Assembly: GCF_000374045.1 (NCBI RefSeq)
Contig: NZ_KB893329.1
Coordinates: 29,811-93,810, forward strand
DNA: 64,000 bases
Source: Segetibacter koreensis DSM 18137
GTDB lineage: Bacteria > Bacteroidota > Bacteroidia > Chitinophagales > Chitinophagaceae
Direction: 5' to 3'
Shown here: positions 1 to 9,341 of the stretch, one piece after another
How positions within the stretch are numbered: the stretch's first letter is position 1
How the letters are laid out: every line of letters begins with the position of its first letter
Made by a program: the position numbers and the translations under genes
Notes under the pieces: model-generated
Seen by the model: only the letters and a program-made list of their open reading frames with translations
Told to the model about the DNA's origin: nothing
The model's database searches: none

Positions 1-141
1 AGCAGGTTCCAATCCTAACAGCTTTTCAAGAGAAAAGATTTTTCCCCCGATACATTCAGCAATGAGGGCATTGGCCACAAAGAAAGCAGTAATGCCTACA
101 AATAGTTTTGTTGATTTGTCTTTTACAATGTTGTGGATCAT
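1..141 (-). CDS. Queuosine precursor transporter (VUT/YhhQ family), N-terminal part
   Basis: Only the first 47 codons lie in the window; the gene runs off the left edge. The start ATG is the complement of 139-141. The N-terminus shows an M-I-H-N-I-V-K-D-K-S start, a first membrane helix (FVGITAFFVANALIAE) and the I-F-S-L-E-K-L stretch that I recognise from Bacteroidota VUT/YhhQ transporters. These inner-membrane proteins import queuosine precursors (preQ0/preQ1). The gene starts one base after the stop of the small membrane-protein gene upstream, so the two are probably co-transcribed and translationally coupled. The tRNA-modifying gene queA lies 43 kb away in this window. The family call rests on the N-terminus alone. 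Confidence 0.72.
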   Translation of the reverse strand, partial: MIHNIVKDKSTKLFVGITAFFVANALIAECIGGKIFSLEKLLGLEPA

Positions 142-142
142 G

Positions 143-421
143 TTATTTTATAAGCAAATAGTAAAAAATTTGAAATAGCAGCCAAAAAATATTAAAAGCT
201 ATTAGCAACAGTGGCAATCCTGTTTCTTTTTTCCTGATAAATATTGTTACAAAAAAGGCAAAAATAATGTTTAAAAAAAATGACATTATCCAACCGGCAA
301 TGATAATTAATTCGGTAAATGGCTGAGTAACAGTAAAATGAGTATGCCGTAATAATAAACACAAAATAAAGAACAGGTTACAAATGAATGCGACCCTTCC
401 CACAAATAAAAGCCTCCCCAT
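143..421 (-). CDS. Small hypothetical membrane protein, three predicted helices
   Basis: A 92-residue protein I cannot assign to a family. It consists almost wholly of three hydrophobic segments, at about residues 3-23, 36-62 and 69-91, with a basic loop (R-K-K-E) between the second and third helices. Its stop codon is one base from the start of the queuosine-precursor transporter gene, which suggests an operon. It is divergent from the YfhO-type gene across a 53-bp gap that must hold promoters for both directions. A role beside the transporter is possible, but nothing in the sequence shows it. Confidence 0.6.
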   Translation of the reverse strand: MGRLLFVGRVAFICNLFFILCLLLRHTHFTVTQPFTELIIIAGWIMSFFLNIIFAFFVTIFIRKKETGLPLLLIAFNIFWLLFQIFYYLLIK

Positions 422-474
422 GAAATAATTTCGTGTAAAATAGTATTATTTTGCCATCTGCTTAAAATAACAAC

Positions 475-2964
475 ATGAAGAATTTTGACTGGAAGAAATT
501 GTTGCCGCATGTATTTGCAATTGGAATTTTTTTAATTGTAGCACTTATTTATTGTAGGCCTGCACTGGAAGGAAAAGTTCTTCAGCAAAGCGATGTGGTA
601 CACTGGAGAGGTATGGCACAAAATGCTTTTGAATATAAGGAAACACATGGACATTTTCCATTGTGGAATACGCATTTGTTTAGCGGAATGCCTAATTACC
701 AGGTAGCAATGGAGAGTAAAAGTTATTTAATTGATTTTAATAAAATACTTTCTCTCGGTTTGCCAAAACCTGTGAACTTTTTTTTTCTTGCATGTCTTTG
801 TTTTTATATTTTATGCATGGCTCTTGAGGCCAATGTCATGATTGCAGTTTTGGGAAGTCTTGCTTACGCTTACTGCACCTACGACCCTATAATTATATCA
901 GTAGGTCACGATACTAAAATGATGTCTATTGCTTATATGCCTGCATTATTAGCCGGCCTGCTTTTATTGTATAAGAAAAAATACGTTATTGGTTTAACTG
1001 CTACCGCTCTTTTTGCTTCCATTGAAATTGGAGCAAATCATCCGCAAATCAATTACTACTTTATTATTATTGCCGGCTTTATGACAATAGGGTTTGTTGT
1101 GAAATGGATAAAGGAAAAACGGTGGAAACATATGTTTACTGCGCTAAGCCTTGCAATGTTGGCGGGGCTGATTGGTGTAGGTAATTCAGCCCTGGCACTC
1201 CTTACAACTTCTGAATATGCCAAATATACCATGCGGGGCGGTAAAACACTTGAAAGTTCTGGCACTGAGCTGAAGCAGGTAAAAACGACAGGTTTAGACG
1301 TCGATTATGCCCTTTCTTACAGTATTGCTAAAAGTGAGTTTCTTACTTTCTTAATGCCAAATGCCTTTGGTAGCAGTAGTTCAGAATCCTTCGACGAAAA
1401 TTCTAAAGTCGTTTCGGCATTGACTGAAAAAAATGTTCCTGAAAACAATGCAATACAAATAGCTTCACAATTGCCCAAATACTGGGGAGGTATTGTTCCC
1501 AGCACATCGGGACCTGTCTATTTCGGAGCTATTATATGTATATTGTTTATCATCGGGCTTGTTATGGTAAAGGAAGAACATAGATGGTGGATATTAGGCG
1601 CCACAATTTTCTCCCTTATGATGGCATGGGGAAGTTATTTCCTGGGCTTTAATGAATTCTTATTAAAGTATTTGCCTTTGTATAACAAATTTCGGGCTCC
1701 TTCCATGGCTTTGGTTATTCCTCAACTTCTCTTTCCACTTATGGCGGTATTGTGCCTTCAGCAAATATTTTTCTCACATTCTGCAAAGAAGGATTTGCAG
1801 GAAAATTTTAAAAAAATACTTTATGTTGTTGGGGGCGTTTTTGGCGTTTTAGTGTTGATGTATTTGTTTAATGATTACAGCAGTGCAAATGACCAACAAA
1901 TCATAAAAAGTTTTGCAGGGCAAACAGGAAATGATGAATTGGGTCGGTCTGTAATAAAAGGTATGATAGAAGAAAGAAAGTCAATGTTTGGGGGAGGAAT
2001 ATTTAGAGCTCTCATTTTTGCCGGAGTAACTTTAGGCGCACTTTTTCTTTATTTAAAAGGTATTTTAAGACCTGCCGTAATTATAACAGCTTTTATACTC
2101 ATAAACACTATTGACCTTTTTGCAATAGATACCAAATATTTAAATAGTGATAACTACGTGGATGCTGATACGTACCAAACCGGAAATTTCAGCCCTACAG
2201 CAGCAGATATAGAAATATTAAAAGATAAAGATCCGCATTATAGGGTATACAATTTATCAGGCGACCGGTTCCAGGAGTCTTTGACAGCATATTATCACCG
2301 TTGTGTAGGAGGGTACCATCCAGCCAAATTAAGAATTTACCAGGACCTAATTGAAAATCAGCTGTCTAAAAACAATATGAGTGTTTTAAACATGCTTGAT
2401 ACTCGTTATTTTATGATCCCGAGCCAGCAACAACCTAACCAGTATACGGTTCAGAAAAACGACAGTGCTATGGGGGCGAGCTGGTTTGTAAAAGAAGTAA
2501 AATTTGTAAACGGTCCTGTAGAAGAAATTAAAGCGCTGGATAACTTTGATCCCGCAAAGACAGCTTTTGTTGATAATTCCTTCAAATCGGTTGTAAGCCC
2601 GGTTGCAGCAGCAGATTCATCTGCTAAAATAACTTTAGTCAGTTACGATAATGATCACATAAAATATTCAACAAGCTCAAAAAGTAATCAATTTGCAGTC
2701 TTCAGCGAGGTGTATTACCCCGCAGGTTGGAATGCTTACATTGACGGGAAAAAGACAGATTATTGTAAAACCAATTATGTCTTGAGAGGCTTATCTGTTC
2801 CTGCCGGTAATCACTCTGTCGAATTTAGATTTGAGCCGTCATCTTATTATACGGGTCAAACTATTATGTACATCGCAAATGGATTATTATGGCTGGCCAT
2901 TTTTGCGTCATTACTATATGGGTGGAGTAATATGAGAAAAAAAGAGACTAGAAACTTAAAATAA
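475..2964 (+). CDS. YfhO family membrane protein
   Basis: An 829-residue integral membrane protein. A first helix (about residues 12-26) is followed by a periplasmic loop with the W-N-x-x-x-F-S-G-M-P motif typical of the YfhO/GT-C-like group, then about ten more hydrophobic segments to around residue 540. A soluble C-terminal domain (about 560-785) contains a Y-Y-P-A-G-W-N-A-Y-I-D-G-K sequence seen in this family, and a last helix lies near 790-818. YfhO proteins resemble polyprenol-phosphate-sugar-dependent glycosyltransferases and are linked to glycosylation of cell-envelope polymers. The substrate here is unknown. It is a single-gene unit closed by a hairpin at 2995-3027. Confidence 0.85.
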   Translation: MKNFDWKKLLPHVFAIGIFLIVALIYCRPALEGKVLQQSDVVHWRGMAQNAFEYKETHGHFPLWNTHLFSGMPNYQVAMESKSYLIDFNKILSLGLPKPVNFFFLACLCFYILCMALEANVMIAVLGSLAYAYCTYDPIIISVGHDTKMMSIAYMPALLAGLLLLYKKKYVIGLTATALFASIEIGANHPQINYYFIIIAGFMTIGFVVKWIKEKRWKHMFTALSLAMLAGLIGVGNSALALLTTSEYAKYTMRGGKTLESSGTELKQVKTTGLDVDYALSYSIAKSEFLTFLMPNAFGSSSSESFDENSKVVSALTEKNVPENNAIQIASQLPKYWGGIVPSTSGPVYFGAIICILFIIGLVMVKEEHRWWILGATIFSLMMAWGSYFLGFNEFLLKYLPLYNKFRAPSMALVIPQLLFPLMAVLCLQQIFFSHSAKKDLQENFKKILYVVGGVFGVLVLMYLFNDYSSANDQQIIKSFAGQTGNDELGRSVIKGMIEERKSMFGGGIFRALIFAGVTLGALFLYLKGILRPAVIITAFILINTIDLFAIDTKYLNSDNYVDADTYQTGNFSPTAADIEILKDKDPHYRVYNLSGDRFQESLTAYYHRCVGGYHPAKLRIYQDLIENQLSKNNMSVLNMLDTRYFMIPSQQQPNQYTVQKNDSAMGASWFVKEVKFVNGPVEEIKALDNFDPAKTAFVDNSFKSVVSPVAAADSSAKITLVSYDNDHIKYSTSSKSNQFAVFSEVYYPAGWNAYIDGKKTDYCKTNYVLRGLSVPAGNHSVEFRFEPSSYYTGQTIMYIANGLLWLAIFASLLYGWSNMRKKETRNLK

Positions 2965-2994
2965 AGTTCGAGGAAAGTGTGGTAGAACAATAAC

Positions 2995-3027
2995 AACAGG
3001 AGGCGGTTTAAATCTGCCTCCTGTTTA
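2995..3027. terminator. Bidirectional hairpin between convergent genes
   Basis: The stem 2995-3004 (AACAGGAGGC) pairs with 3016-3025 (GCCTCCTGTT) around an 11-base loop. It is followed by a short T-rich run. It separates the convergent YfhO-type gene and the lipoprotein gene and could serve both. Confidence 0.7.
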
Positions 3028-3054
3028 GTAAATGTATGATAACCAATTCGATTT

Positions 3055-3993
3055 CTATTTTGTGTATTGCAATACCAGTTTTGGATGTTTAGTCACATCG
3101 GAATATCTGCTTGAGCAGAATAGCCGGGAGGTATAGGGAACCTCGTTCCGAAGTTTTAGTAAAAATCCGTAATTGCCTTTTTGAATCATCGACTTAACAA
3201 GAGAAGTTACATCTAGGTCTGTAATATCAAGTTTAGATTCATCGGTGTGAGGTATAGTAATTTGATCAGTTGTGTCGGATGGAGGTTGCGATTTCCATGT
3301 TACAGTATTATCCCAATTTGTCGTTACTCTTTGAAGAAATAAACTATTATCATTACCAAAGTTGGCATCACTGAGGTTACCATTAAGGGGATTTGGCGTT
3401 GAATACAGTGTAAGCTTTGCAGATATCACTTTGAGACCAGCAGGCAGACTATCAAAATTAAATTTGAAAAGTCCTCTTAAAGTTACCGGTGACCCGTCTT
3501 TTGTCCAACTGCTTGCAGTAATTTCTTGCCATTCAGGATTTGAGAAGTCTTTGCCTCCCCATATGCCTAAAGAAACTTCATTTGTATTTTCGATAGGTTG
3601 TAATGTAATGCTTTGTATTTCCGGAGCCAATATTTTAACAGATACGGTTTTGACCCCTGTTGCTCCTTTGTTATCTGTGGCCATTAATTGAAATACGTAA
3701 TTACCAGGTATTATGTTAATTACCAGAGTTGAATCTGATCCGGGATCCGTAATTGTTGCTAAATTGGGTCCGGAAATTTGACTCCATAAATAGCTAGAGA
3801 CAGTTCCATCCACATCAACTGCTTCACCTTGAAGCTTGATATTATCGCCCTTAAGGCCTAATAAAGTAATCACAGTATCAGTTCCTGCGTCGACAGTAGG
3901 TGGAAGATTTCCAGTACAAAGCTCTTTTTTACAACTGATAAATAAAAAAGAAAAGAAAAAGAAGAACGATAACGCCCGTTTTACAATGTTCAC
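3055..3993 (-). CDS. Surface lipoprotein with PKD-like and DNRLRE-type domains
   Basis: A 312-residue protein. It starts with a phenylalanine-rich signal peptide ending in a lipobox (L-F-I-S-C, Cys21), followed by K-K-E. Residues about 30-122 resemble a PKD/REJ immunoglobulin-like domain (P-P-T-V-D-A-G at the start, Y-x-F-Q-L-M-A-T-D-N-K-G-A near the end). Residues about 125-312 resemble a DNRLRE domain, a module with L-x-x-D-x-T-S-L-V-K and a C-terminal H-P-K-L-V-L-Q-Y. Such proteins are usually exported and anchored at the outer membrane, and some bind polysaccharide or act as adhesins. It lies beside the polysaccharide locus but 110 bp from the nearest glycosyltransferase. Its ligand cannot be read from sequence. 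Confidence 0.75.
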   Translation of the reverse strand: MNIVKRALSFFFFFSFLFISCKKELCTGNLPPTVDAGTDTVITLLGLKGDNIKLQGEAVDVDGTVSSYLWSQISGPNLATITDPGSDSTLVINIIPGNYVFQLMATDNKGATGVKTVSVKILAPEIQSITLQPIENTNEVSLGIWGGKDFSNPEWQEITASSWTKDGSPVTLRGLFKFNFDSLPAGLKVISAKLTLYSTPNPLNGNLSDANFGNDNSLFLQRVTTNWDNTVTWKSQPPSDTTDQITIPHTDESKLDITDLDVTSLVKSMIQKGNYGFLLKLRNEVPYTSRLFCSSRYSDVTKHPKLVLQYTK

Positions 3994-4102
3994 GTATTTT
4001 GGTTTTTTAAATTATAATTTCTTTACTTGTTCAAAACGTCAAATACTTAAAAATATTATTGTAGGATATTTAATCAAAGGCAGCCTCGCAGGCAACTAGA
4101 AA

Positions 4103-5110
4103 TTAAAACATCTTGTAAAAGTGAGGCTTCTTCATCATTATCACGGGAAGCAATTGCCATACTTTGAAAACATTTTTCGTAAACCCTTTTATTTTTTTTG
4201 AATCTGCAAAAGGATATTTTCCATGAAAAAAGTTATCAAAAAAACTTAATATGGTAAAAATCGGAATTTCAATTGTAAAAATAAACAAATGAAAAAGAAA
4301 CCAGCCTGCACCGAACTGTTTTCTGATCCGCAAATGGTTCGAAACCATCAACTGAAGGCCTTTTTTATCATACAGATTGCTATAACCTTTATCGGATGTT
4401 TTGGTTTCTTTATTTATGGTCTCACCTTGTATGTGAGTAACATGCAAGTCGCCATAAATGCAAATTTCACCTGTTTTTAATAGTCTGCTGCACCATTCTG
4501 TTTCTTCTGCGTACAAGAAAAAGTCTTCGTCCAGTAATCCTGCTTTGTTAATGGCTGATTTTTTTACCATCAGGTAGGCTCCATTTATCCAGTCAACTTT
4601 TTCTTCAGCAGATGCCTGTTGCACGTTCGTTTTCTTAACTTTTATAGCAAAAGCTATAGTTCGCAAAAACGGACCTAGATATGGTAAAGCCAATAAATGG
4701 TTTAATCCTCCTTTCATGAAAAAGTTGCCACTTATCTGAGGAGTATTGTCTTGATTTAATAATTGTACTCCACAAGCTACATAGTTGGATTTAATAAATC
4801 GGAGGTAACAATTTTCTATTGCGTCATCTACAACAATCGTATCAGGATTGAGAAGCAGAATAATTTCCCCTTTCGATAATCGTATGCCTGCATTATTAGC
4901 CCGTGCAAACCCCGCATTGTAATTTATTTGCAGCCATATTACGTCAGTAAATTCAGTGCAGATAATTTCTTTACTATCGTCATTCGATAAATTATCTGCT
5001 ACAATTATTTCATAAGAAATATTTTTTGTCTGGCTTTTTATAGACCGAATGCAATCAACAATAAGCAGGGGTGTTTTGTAATTAACAATAATAATGGAAA
5101 GGCTTATCAT
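4103..5110 (-). CDS. Glycosyltransferase family 2 (rhamnosyltransferase-like)
   Basis: A 335-residue GT-A fold enzyme. The N-terminus (S-I-I-I-V-N-Y-K-T) and the N-Y-N-A-G-F-A-R-A-N-N motif at about 63-73 are typical of WbbL-type GT2 enzymes. The N-P-D-T at 88-91 is the metal/nucleotide-binding DxD equivalent, and W-I-N-G-A-Y-L plus an E-E-T-E-W-C block near residues 175-210 form the acceptor side. A hydrophobic segment near residues 270-290 could attach it to the inner membrane. It is the last gene of a minus-strand run, 27 bp after another GT2. It probably adds one sugar to the O-antigen or capsule repeat; donor and acceptor are unknown. Confidence 0.85.
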   Translation of the reverse strand: MISLSIIIVNYKTPLLIVDCIRSIKSQTKNISYEIIVADNLSNDDSKEIICTEFTDVIWLQINYNAGFARANNAGIRLSKGEIILLLNPDTIVVDDAIENCYLRFIKSNYVACGVQLLNQDNTPQISGNFFMKGGLNHLLALPYLGPFLRTIAFAIKVKKTNVQQASAEEKVDWINGAYLMVKKSAINKAGLLDEDFFLYAEETEWCSRLLKTGEICIYGDLHVTHIQGETINKETKTSDKGYSNLYDKKGLQLMVSNHLRIRKQFGAGWFLFHLFIFTIEIPIFTILSFFDNFFHGKYPFADSKKIKGFTKNVFKVWQLLPVIMMKKPHFYKMF

Positions 5111-5137
5111 TTCAATATTAGCTTTATTCTTTACCCG

Positions 5138-6145
5138 CTACTGTAAAACAGGTTTGGAGTATACTTTTTTGAATGTCAAAAACAAATTTCTGCCAATGGA
5201 ACTGCTGTCTAATACTTGAGCCAGCCAAATAGAAAGAATAGACAAAGGTTCAAATTTTTTACCCGGGGCGAGTGATTGAGAATATGCCTCACACTTCCTG
5301 ATAAATTTTTTTACTGATAAGTTATCCCTATTAACAAGAGGTGTTCTTAACAGCCTATGTGACAATCCTTTGCAGTAAAAAAGAATAAAGTCTGGACTAA
5401 ACTTTTCAATTACTTCAATTAATGTTTTATCTGTTGTTTTTAAAGATTGAAGAAAGTTGATAAACGTTTCAAATGCTTTATGAAGTTTTACATCAGGAGA
5501 AACAGTAGTAGTGCTTTGATGAAGCCGGAAATCAAAACAAGTTTTAGGTGAAGTTGCTTTATAACTTATGCGTGTAAGATTAACCAGTAATTCAAAATCA
5601 GCATATAAGAGATTAGGGTAATTAATTGGAATACCGCCGATAGCATCATAATCCCGGGAACGCATCATAAAACCGGTACCCATAACATCGAAGTTATTGG
5701 TAAGAAGGCTGGTAAGAAAATCCTTCGCTGTTTCTATTTCAGCGATTGGTTTGCATTTTCGAATTATTTTGCCTTTACTATCAATATAATTAAAATGGGC
5801 CTGGTAAAGACTTGCGTCAGGATATTTTAAAATTAATTCATCCATTACTTCTAAATAATCGTGCTCTAGCACATCATCGTGACCGATAAGAGTTAAAAAT
5901 TCGTTCTTAGGAATATTGACTGCTCTTGCCCAGTTCTCTTCAATAGTTAAGGATTTTGTAGAAGGCGTGATTATAATGCGTTCATCTTTTAAAGAAGTTA
6001 TCCATTCGAGAGTTCCGTCGGTACTGCAGTTATCGAGTACGTGTAAGGTGAATTCATTTAAAGTTTGTGATAGTATGCTGTTAACACATTCTTTCACATA
6101 TTCTCCGCCATTTCTTACAGGTAAAACAATGCTGTATTTTTTCAT
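5138..6145 (-). CDS. Glycosyltransferase family 2
   Basis: A 335-residue GT2 enzyme. The N-terminal motif Y-S-I-V-L-P-V-R-N-G-G, D-N-C-S-T-D-G-T near 38-45 and the acidic H-D-D at 89-91 define the nucleotide-sugar and metal site. The C-terminal half (about 230-330) is a helical extension without a membrane segment that I recognise. It follows rfbF by 32 bp and precedes a second GT2 by 27 bp on the same strand, so the three are likely one transcription unit. Sugar specificity is not visible. Confidence 0.83.
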   Translation of the reverse strand: MKKYSIVLPVRNGGEYVKECVNSILSQTLNEFTLHVLDNCSTDGTLEWITSLKDERIIITPSTKSLTIEENWARAVNIPKNEFLTLIGHDDVLEHDYLEVMDELILKYPDASLYQAHFNYIDSKGKIIRKCKPIAEIETAKDFLTSLLTNNFDVMGTGFMMRSRDYDAIGGIPINYPNLLYADFELLVNLTRISYKATSPKTCFDFRLHQSTTTVSPDVKLHKAFETFINFLQSLKTTDKTLIEVIEKFSPDFILFYCKGLSHRLLRTPLVNRDNLSVKKFIRKCEAYSQSLAPGKKFEPLSILSIWLAQVLDSSSIGRNLFLTFKKVYSKPVLQ

Positions 6146-6177
6146 TTTTCTGTTTCTGATTCAGACCAACATGTAAG

Positions 6178-6954
6178 TTACCACACTTTCCACTTAGCCT
6201 GGTTGTTTTGCCATAAAGCTTCCAACTCTAATTTATCTCTCAGTGCATCCATAGGTTTCCAAAATCCTTTATGTTGAAATGCTACTAATTGCCCGTCTGC
6301 AGCTAATTTTTCCAGCGGTTCATCTTCCCACATCATATTATTCATATCACCGGGCAAATAGCTAAACACCTCTGGTTTCAAAACAAAGAATCCACCATTT
6401 ATCCATTTACTTTCATCTTTTGCTTTTTCCCTAAACGAAGTCACCTCTCCATTTGCTGACAAGTCCATACCCCCAAACCGTGCATCTAACTGTACGGCGG
6501 TAACGGTTGCAATTTTATTGTGCGCTTTATGAAAAGCTATTAGCTTATTTATATCAACATCTGCAACACCATCTCCATAGGTCAACATGAAGTCTTCATC
6601 TCCTATATACTTTTGCACTTGTTTTAAACGACCCGCAGTCTTTGTACTTGCTCCTGTTTCTACAAGGGTTACTTTAAACGATTCTGATGTAGAGCCATGA
6701 ACCTCCATTTTATTATTTGCTACATCAATAGTTATGTCTGAATTATGAAGAAAATAATGCATGAAATACTCCTTTATCACATATCCTTTGTATCCAAGGC
6801 AAATGATAAAATCATTAAATCCAAAATGGCTATAAATTTTCATTATATGCCAAAGCACAGGTTTACCTCCTATCTCTACCATGGGTTTTGGTCGTGTATC
6901 TGTTTCCTCTGAAATCCTGGTTCCAAGACCTCCTGCGAATATGACTACTTTCAT
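6178..6954 (-). CDS. rfbF: Glucose-1-phosphate cytidylyltransferase
   Basis: A 258-residue nucleotidyltransferase making CDP-glucose from CTP and glucose-1-phosphate. It shows the G-G-L-G-T-R signature at 8-13, then S-E-E-T-D-T-R-P-K-P-M-V-E-I-G-G-K-P-V-L-W-H, which is specific to RfbF-type enzymes and distinguishes them from the dTDP (RmlA) group. The L-T-Y-G-D-G-V-A-D-V-D metal-binding block follows near residue 124. Length matches the family. Its product feeds rfbG, here 5.7 kb upstream. The two are usually adjacent, so the material in between (the truncated GT, a lipoprotein and four other genes) suggests rearrangement. Confidence 0.93.
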   Translation of the reverse strand: MKVVIFAGGLGTRISEETDTRPKPMVEIGGKPVLWHIMKIYSHFGFNDFIICLGYKGYVIKEYFMHYFLHNSDITIDVANNKMEVHGSTSESFKVTLVETGASTKTAGRLKQVQKYIGDEDFMLTYGDGVADVDINKLIAFHKAHNKIATVTAVQLDARFGGMDLSANGEVTSFREKAKDESKWINGGFFVLKPEVFSYLPGDMNNMMWEDEPLEKLAADGQLVAFQHKGFWKPMDALRDKLELEALWQNNQAKWKVW

Positions 6955-7108
6955 AAATTGTAAAAAAGTTGCTGCAAAATTATTTTATTTCATTAACTAT
7001 GGCAATAAATAATAAAGGTCATGCTGCTTAACTGAAAAGCGGTATTTCTAAAAAGAGTAAATAAAGATTTTAATATTATTAATACTGCTTTAATAAATTA
7101 CTATTTCA

Positions 7109-7546
7109 ATGCAAAGGCTATCGGGAGTTGTTATATTATATAATCCTGACTCTGGAACTGTTGAGAATATTCTTTCTTATCTACCCCATGTTCAAAAATT
7201 ATATGTAGTCGATAATTCTAAAAATACATCCTTAGTCAGCAATGAACTAAGTGCATTAAAAACGGTAAACTATTTGCATGATGGCAAAAATGAAGGTATA
7301 GCCAAAAGATTAAACCAAGCTAGCAGATTAGCTACTGAAGATGGATGTGAATGGCTGCTTACAATGGATCAGGATTCTTATTTTTCACAGGAAAACATTT
7401 CCGCTTACACAACATGTTTAGAAAAACTGCCAAACAAAGAACAAACAGCTATGACTGGGGTAGAATACATAGCAAAAAGAAATAAAGGAAATGTTTGTAT
7501 GATTAAAGAAACTAAGTCATTAATAACTTCAGGCAACGATGGTTAA
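7109..7546 (+). pseudogene. Truncated GT2 rhamnosyltransferase, N-terminal half only
   Basis: A 145-residue frame starts like a full rhamnosyltransferase: S-G-V-V-I-L-Y-N-P-D near the start, V-V-D-N-S-K-N, N-E-G-I-A-K-R-L-N-Q-A and a D-Q-D-S metal-binding motif. It stops just after L-I-T-S-G-N, where homologues continue with the acceptor-binding and C-terminal domains (usual length about 290-320 residues). The stop overlaps by 4 bp the 3' end of the lipoprotein gene read from the other strand, so sequence of another origin begins exactly there. It stands alone on the plus strand in a minus-strand locus. I judge it a remnant left by a deletion or insertion. A short functional protein is unlikely because half the catalytic fold is missing. 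Confidence 0.7.
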
Positions 7547-8082
7547 AAAACTGCAGGAATTCTAATCGACTGAGTATGAGAATTTACATTACCCTCAGTC
7601 CAGTATTCATCTATTTTTAAACTATTATTTTTATAAACTACATTCTCCCATGTAATAACAACAGGGCCTGGTTGAGGGAATTGTATGGTATATACAATCT
7701 TTGTGTTTTCAGTATTGCCAAAATCCCATGTCAATGGGCTTGGATATCTAAACGGATCATAATAAGTGCCCGTTTTATCCGCTTTAAAAATAATATATTC
7801 ATCATCAAAATTCTCAGTATTATTTGAACCACCTCTTGAATAATAAACCAAAGAACCCCCTGAGACGCCTCTAAGCTCCTGAAGTTTCCAACCATGTGCA
7901 GTTAATAATTCTACTGACAAAGTTGTATCCTTTTTTATTATCGTGACTGTGTCCCTTTGAATTATAGTATCTCTGGATATTACTTCTTTAATTACTTCTT
8001 TTCTACAGGACGAAACACTTAACTCCAGAATTGAAATAACAATTACTACCACAATACTAGTAAAATTGAGTAACTTTTTCAT
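7543..8082 (-). CDS. Hypothetical lipoprotein (lipocalin-like size)
   Basis: A 179-residue protein when started at the ATG complementary to 8080-8082. An upstream in-frame ATG at 8187 would put 35 polar residues before the signal peptide, so I reject it. The N-terminus M-K-K-L-L-N-F-T leads into a hydrophobic segment and then S-V-S-S-C-R-K, a lipoprotein-like processing site. It continues with a repetitive coiled stretch (E-V-I-K-E-V-I-S-R-D-T-I-I-Q-R-D-T) and a beta-rich body with W-K-L-Q-E-L-R-G, as in Bacteroidota lipocalin-like lipoproteins. Family not assigned. It sits inside the polysaccharide locus at the break point of a truncated glycosyltransferase, which suggests it was carried in by a rearrangement. 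Confidence 0.65.
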   Translation of the reverse strand: MKKLLNFTSIVVVIVISILELSVSSCRKEVIKEVISRDTIIQRDTVTIIKKDTTLSVELLTAHGWKLQELRGVSGGSLVYYSRGGSNNTENFDDEYIIFKADKTGTYYDPFRYPSPLTWDFGNTENTKIVYTIQFPQPGPVVITWENVVYKNNSLKIDEYWTEGNVNSHTQSIRIPAVF

Positions 8083-8319
8083 TGAATTTATTAAAACTTT
8101 ATTATTTATGAAAACGCGAAGCGAAGAAAAATATTTTAATATAGCTAGCAAATTTTTTTTATAGCAGTAGCGGTTTAACTGCTTCAAAATTTATTAAATC
8201 AATTCTTTTGGTTGTATCGTAAAAAATCCTACAGATACCATGCTACTTATGGTATTTTTGATTTCTATGATTAAATATTTTTATTATAAAAAATACAAGA
8301 AGGTAGATTAGAAGCTATA

Positions 8320-9336
8320 TTAATACTTGCCTTTTAGTCTTTTTTTCAACAAAACTAGTTGATCATGTAAAGCTGGAGACCTCTTTTTTAATTCATATTT
8401 AAAGCGGTATTTTTTCATAAAATTAATAGCAAATACTTCTTTTTCTGCCTGTGATAAAGTATCAGCTTTTACTTTTTCACTTTTAAAATAATTGTGTAAA
8501 AATGACAAATGGGAAACCACCCATAGACCCACGAAACTTAAAATGTATTCTTTTATATTCTCCCGTTCGGGAAGAGCTGACATTCTTTGAGATAGGTAAG
8601 CTGGAAAATTACGCGCTGCAGTAGCAATCTGCTCATTCTGATTTCGTCCAAAATTTTCTAAATGTATAGTTTGACAGCCTAATGATTTATTTATTACGAC
8701 ACATCCTGAATGAGAACCCATTAGACTTAAATAGGCATAATCTCCTAAAAAAGGGGTACCGTAGTCTGGTACTCCTCCCATTTGTACTAATACCTCTTTT
8801 TTTACCATACATGTTGACCACAAATAGGAAGAAAATATTTTAAATGTAAAAAATCTTTTTAAAAAGTCAAATGGACTAAAAGCTTGAACAAAATTTACTT
8901 CATGTTCATTTGATAACCAGGAATTAGTTCCTACGTTTATTTTATATAATTTAGCGACTTTTGGATCGGTACAGTACCAATCAGAACCGCCCATATATAA
9001 ACCATAGCCCGGGTAATCCTTTTGTAATCGAACTAAAGTTTCTAACATGTCATGATACACCGGATCATCGTCAGCTATCATGACAATGAATTCTCCATTT
9101 GACCGTTCCAAACTTTTATTAAAGCTAGGTTTCATTCCAAGATTTGCACCATTAGGAAAATATTTAAATCTTTCATCCTGCATCTCCTCAACAACAGAAC
9201 GACCACTACAGTCTGGGTCATTATCAGAAACAATTACTTCATAATCAAGAAATGTTTGTCTTTTAATGCTTTCTAAGGTGCTTTTTAAAATATTACCTCT
9301 TTTAAAGGTGGTAAAACAAAAACTTACAAGCGGCAT
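8320..9336 (-). CDS. Glycosyltransferase family 2
   Basis: A 338-residue GT2 enzyme. The N-terminus V-S-F-C-F-T-T-F-K-R-G, then D-N-D-P near 38-41, N-L-G-M-K-P-S-F-N-K-S around 65-75 and the acidic A-D-D-D-P at 88-92 (metal/UDP binding) all fit. The C-terminal third is basic and helical, ending K-K-R-L-K-G-K-Y. It lies 5 bp after the CmcI-type methyltransferase and is the last gene of the run that begins with rfbG. It probably adds a sugar made by that run, but this is inference from position. Confidence 0.83.
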   Translation of the reverse strand: MPLVSFCFTTFKRGNILKSTLESIKRQTFLDYEVIVSDNDPDCSGRSVVEEMQDERFKYFPNGANLGMKPSFNKSLERSNGEFIVMIADDDPVYHDMLETLVRLQKDYPGYGLYMGGSDWYCTDPKVAKLYKINVGTNSWLSNEHEVNFVQAFSPFDFLKRFFTFKIFSSYLWSTCMVKKEVLVQMGGVPDYGTPFLGDYAYLSLMGSHSGCVVINKSLGCQTIHLENFGRNQNEQIATAARNFPAYLSQRMSALPERENIKEYILSFVGLWVVSHLSFLHNYFKSEKVKADTLSQAEKEVFAINFMKKYRFKYELKKRSPALHDQLVLLKKRLKGKY

Positions 9337-9341
9337 AACAT

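Noticed and set aside
4289..4480. A 63-codon plus-strand frame inside the GT2 gene
   Set aside because: It is the reverse strand of a well-supported GT2 enzyme and resembles no protein.
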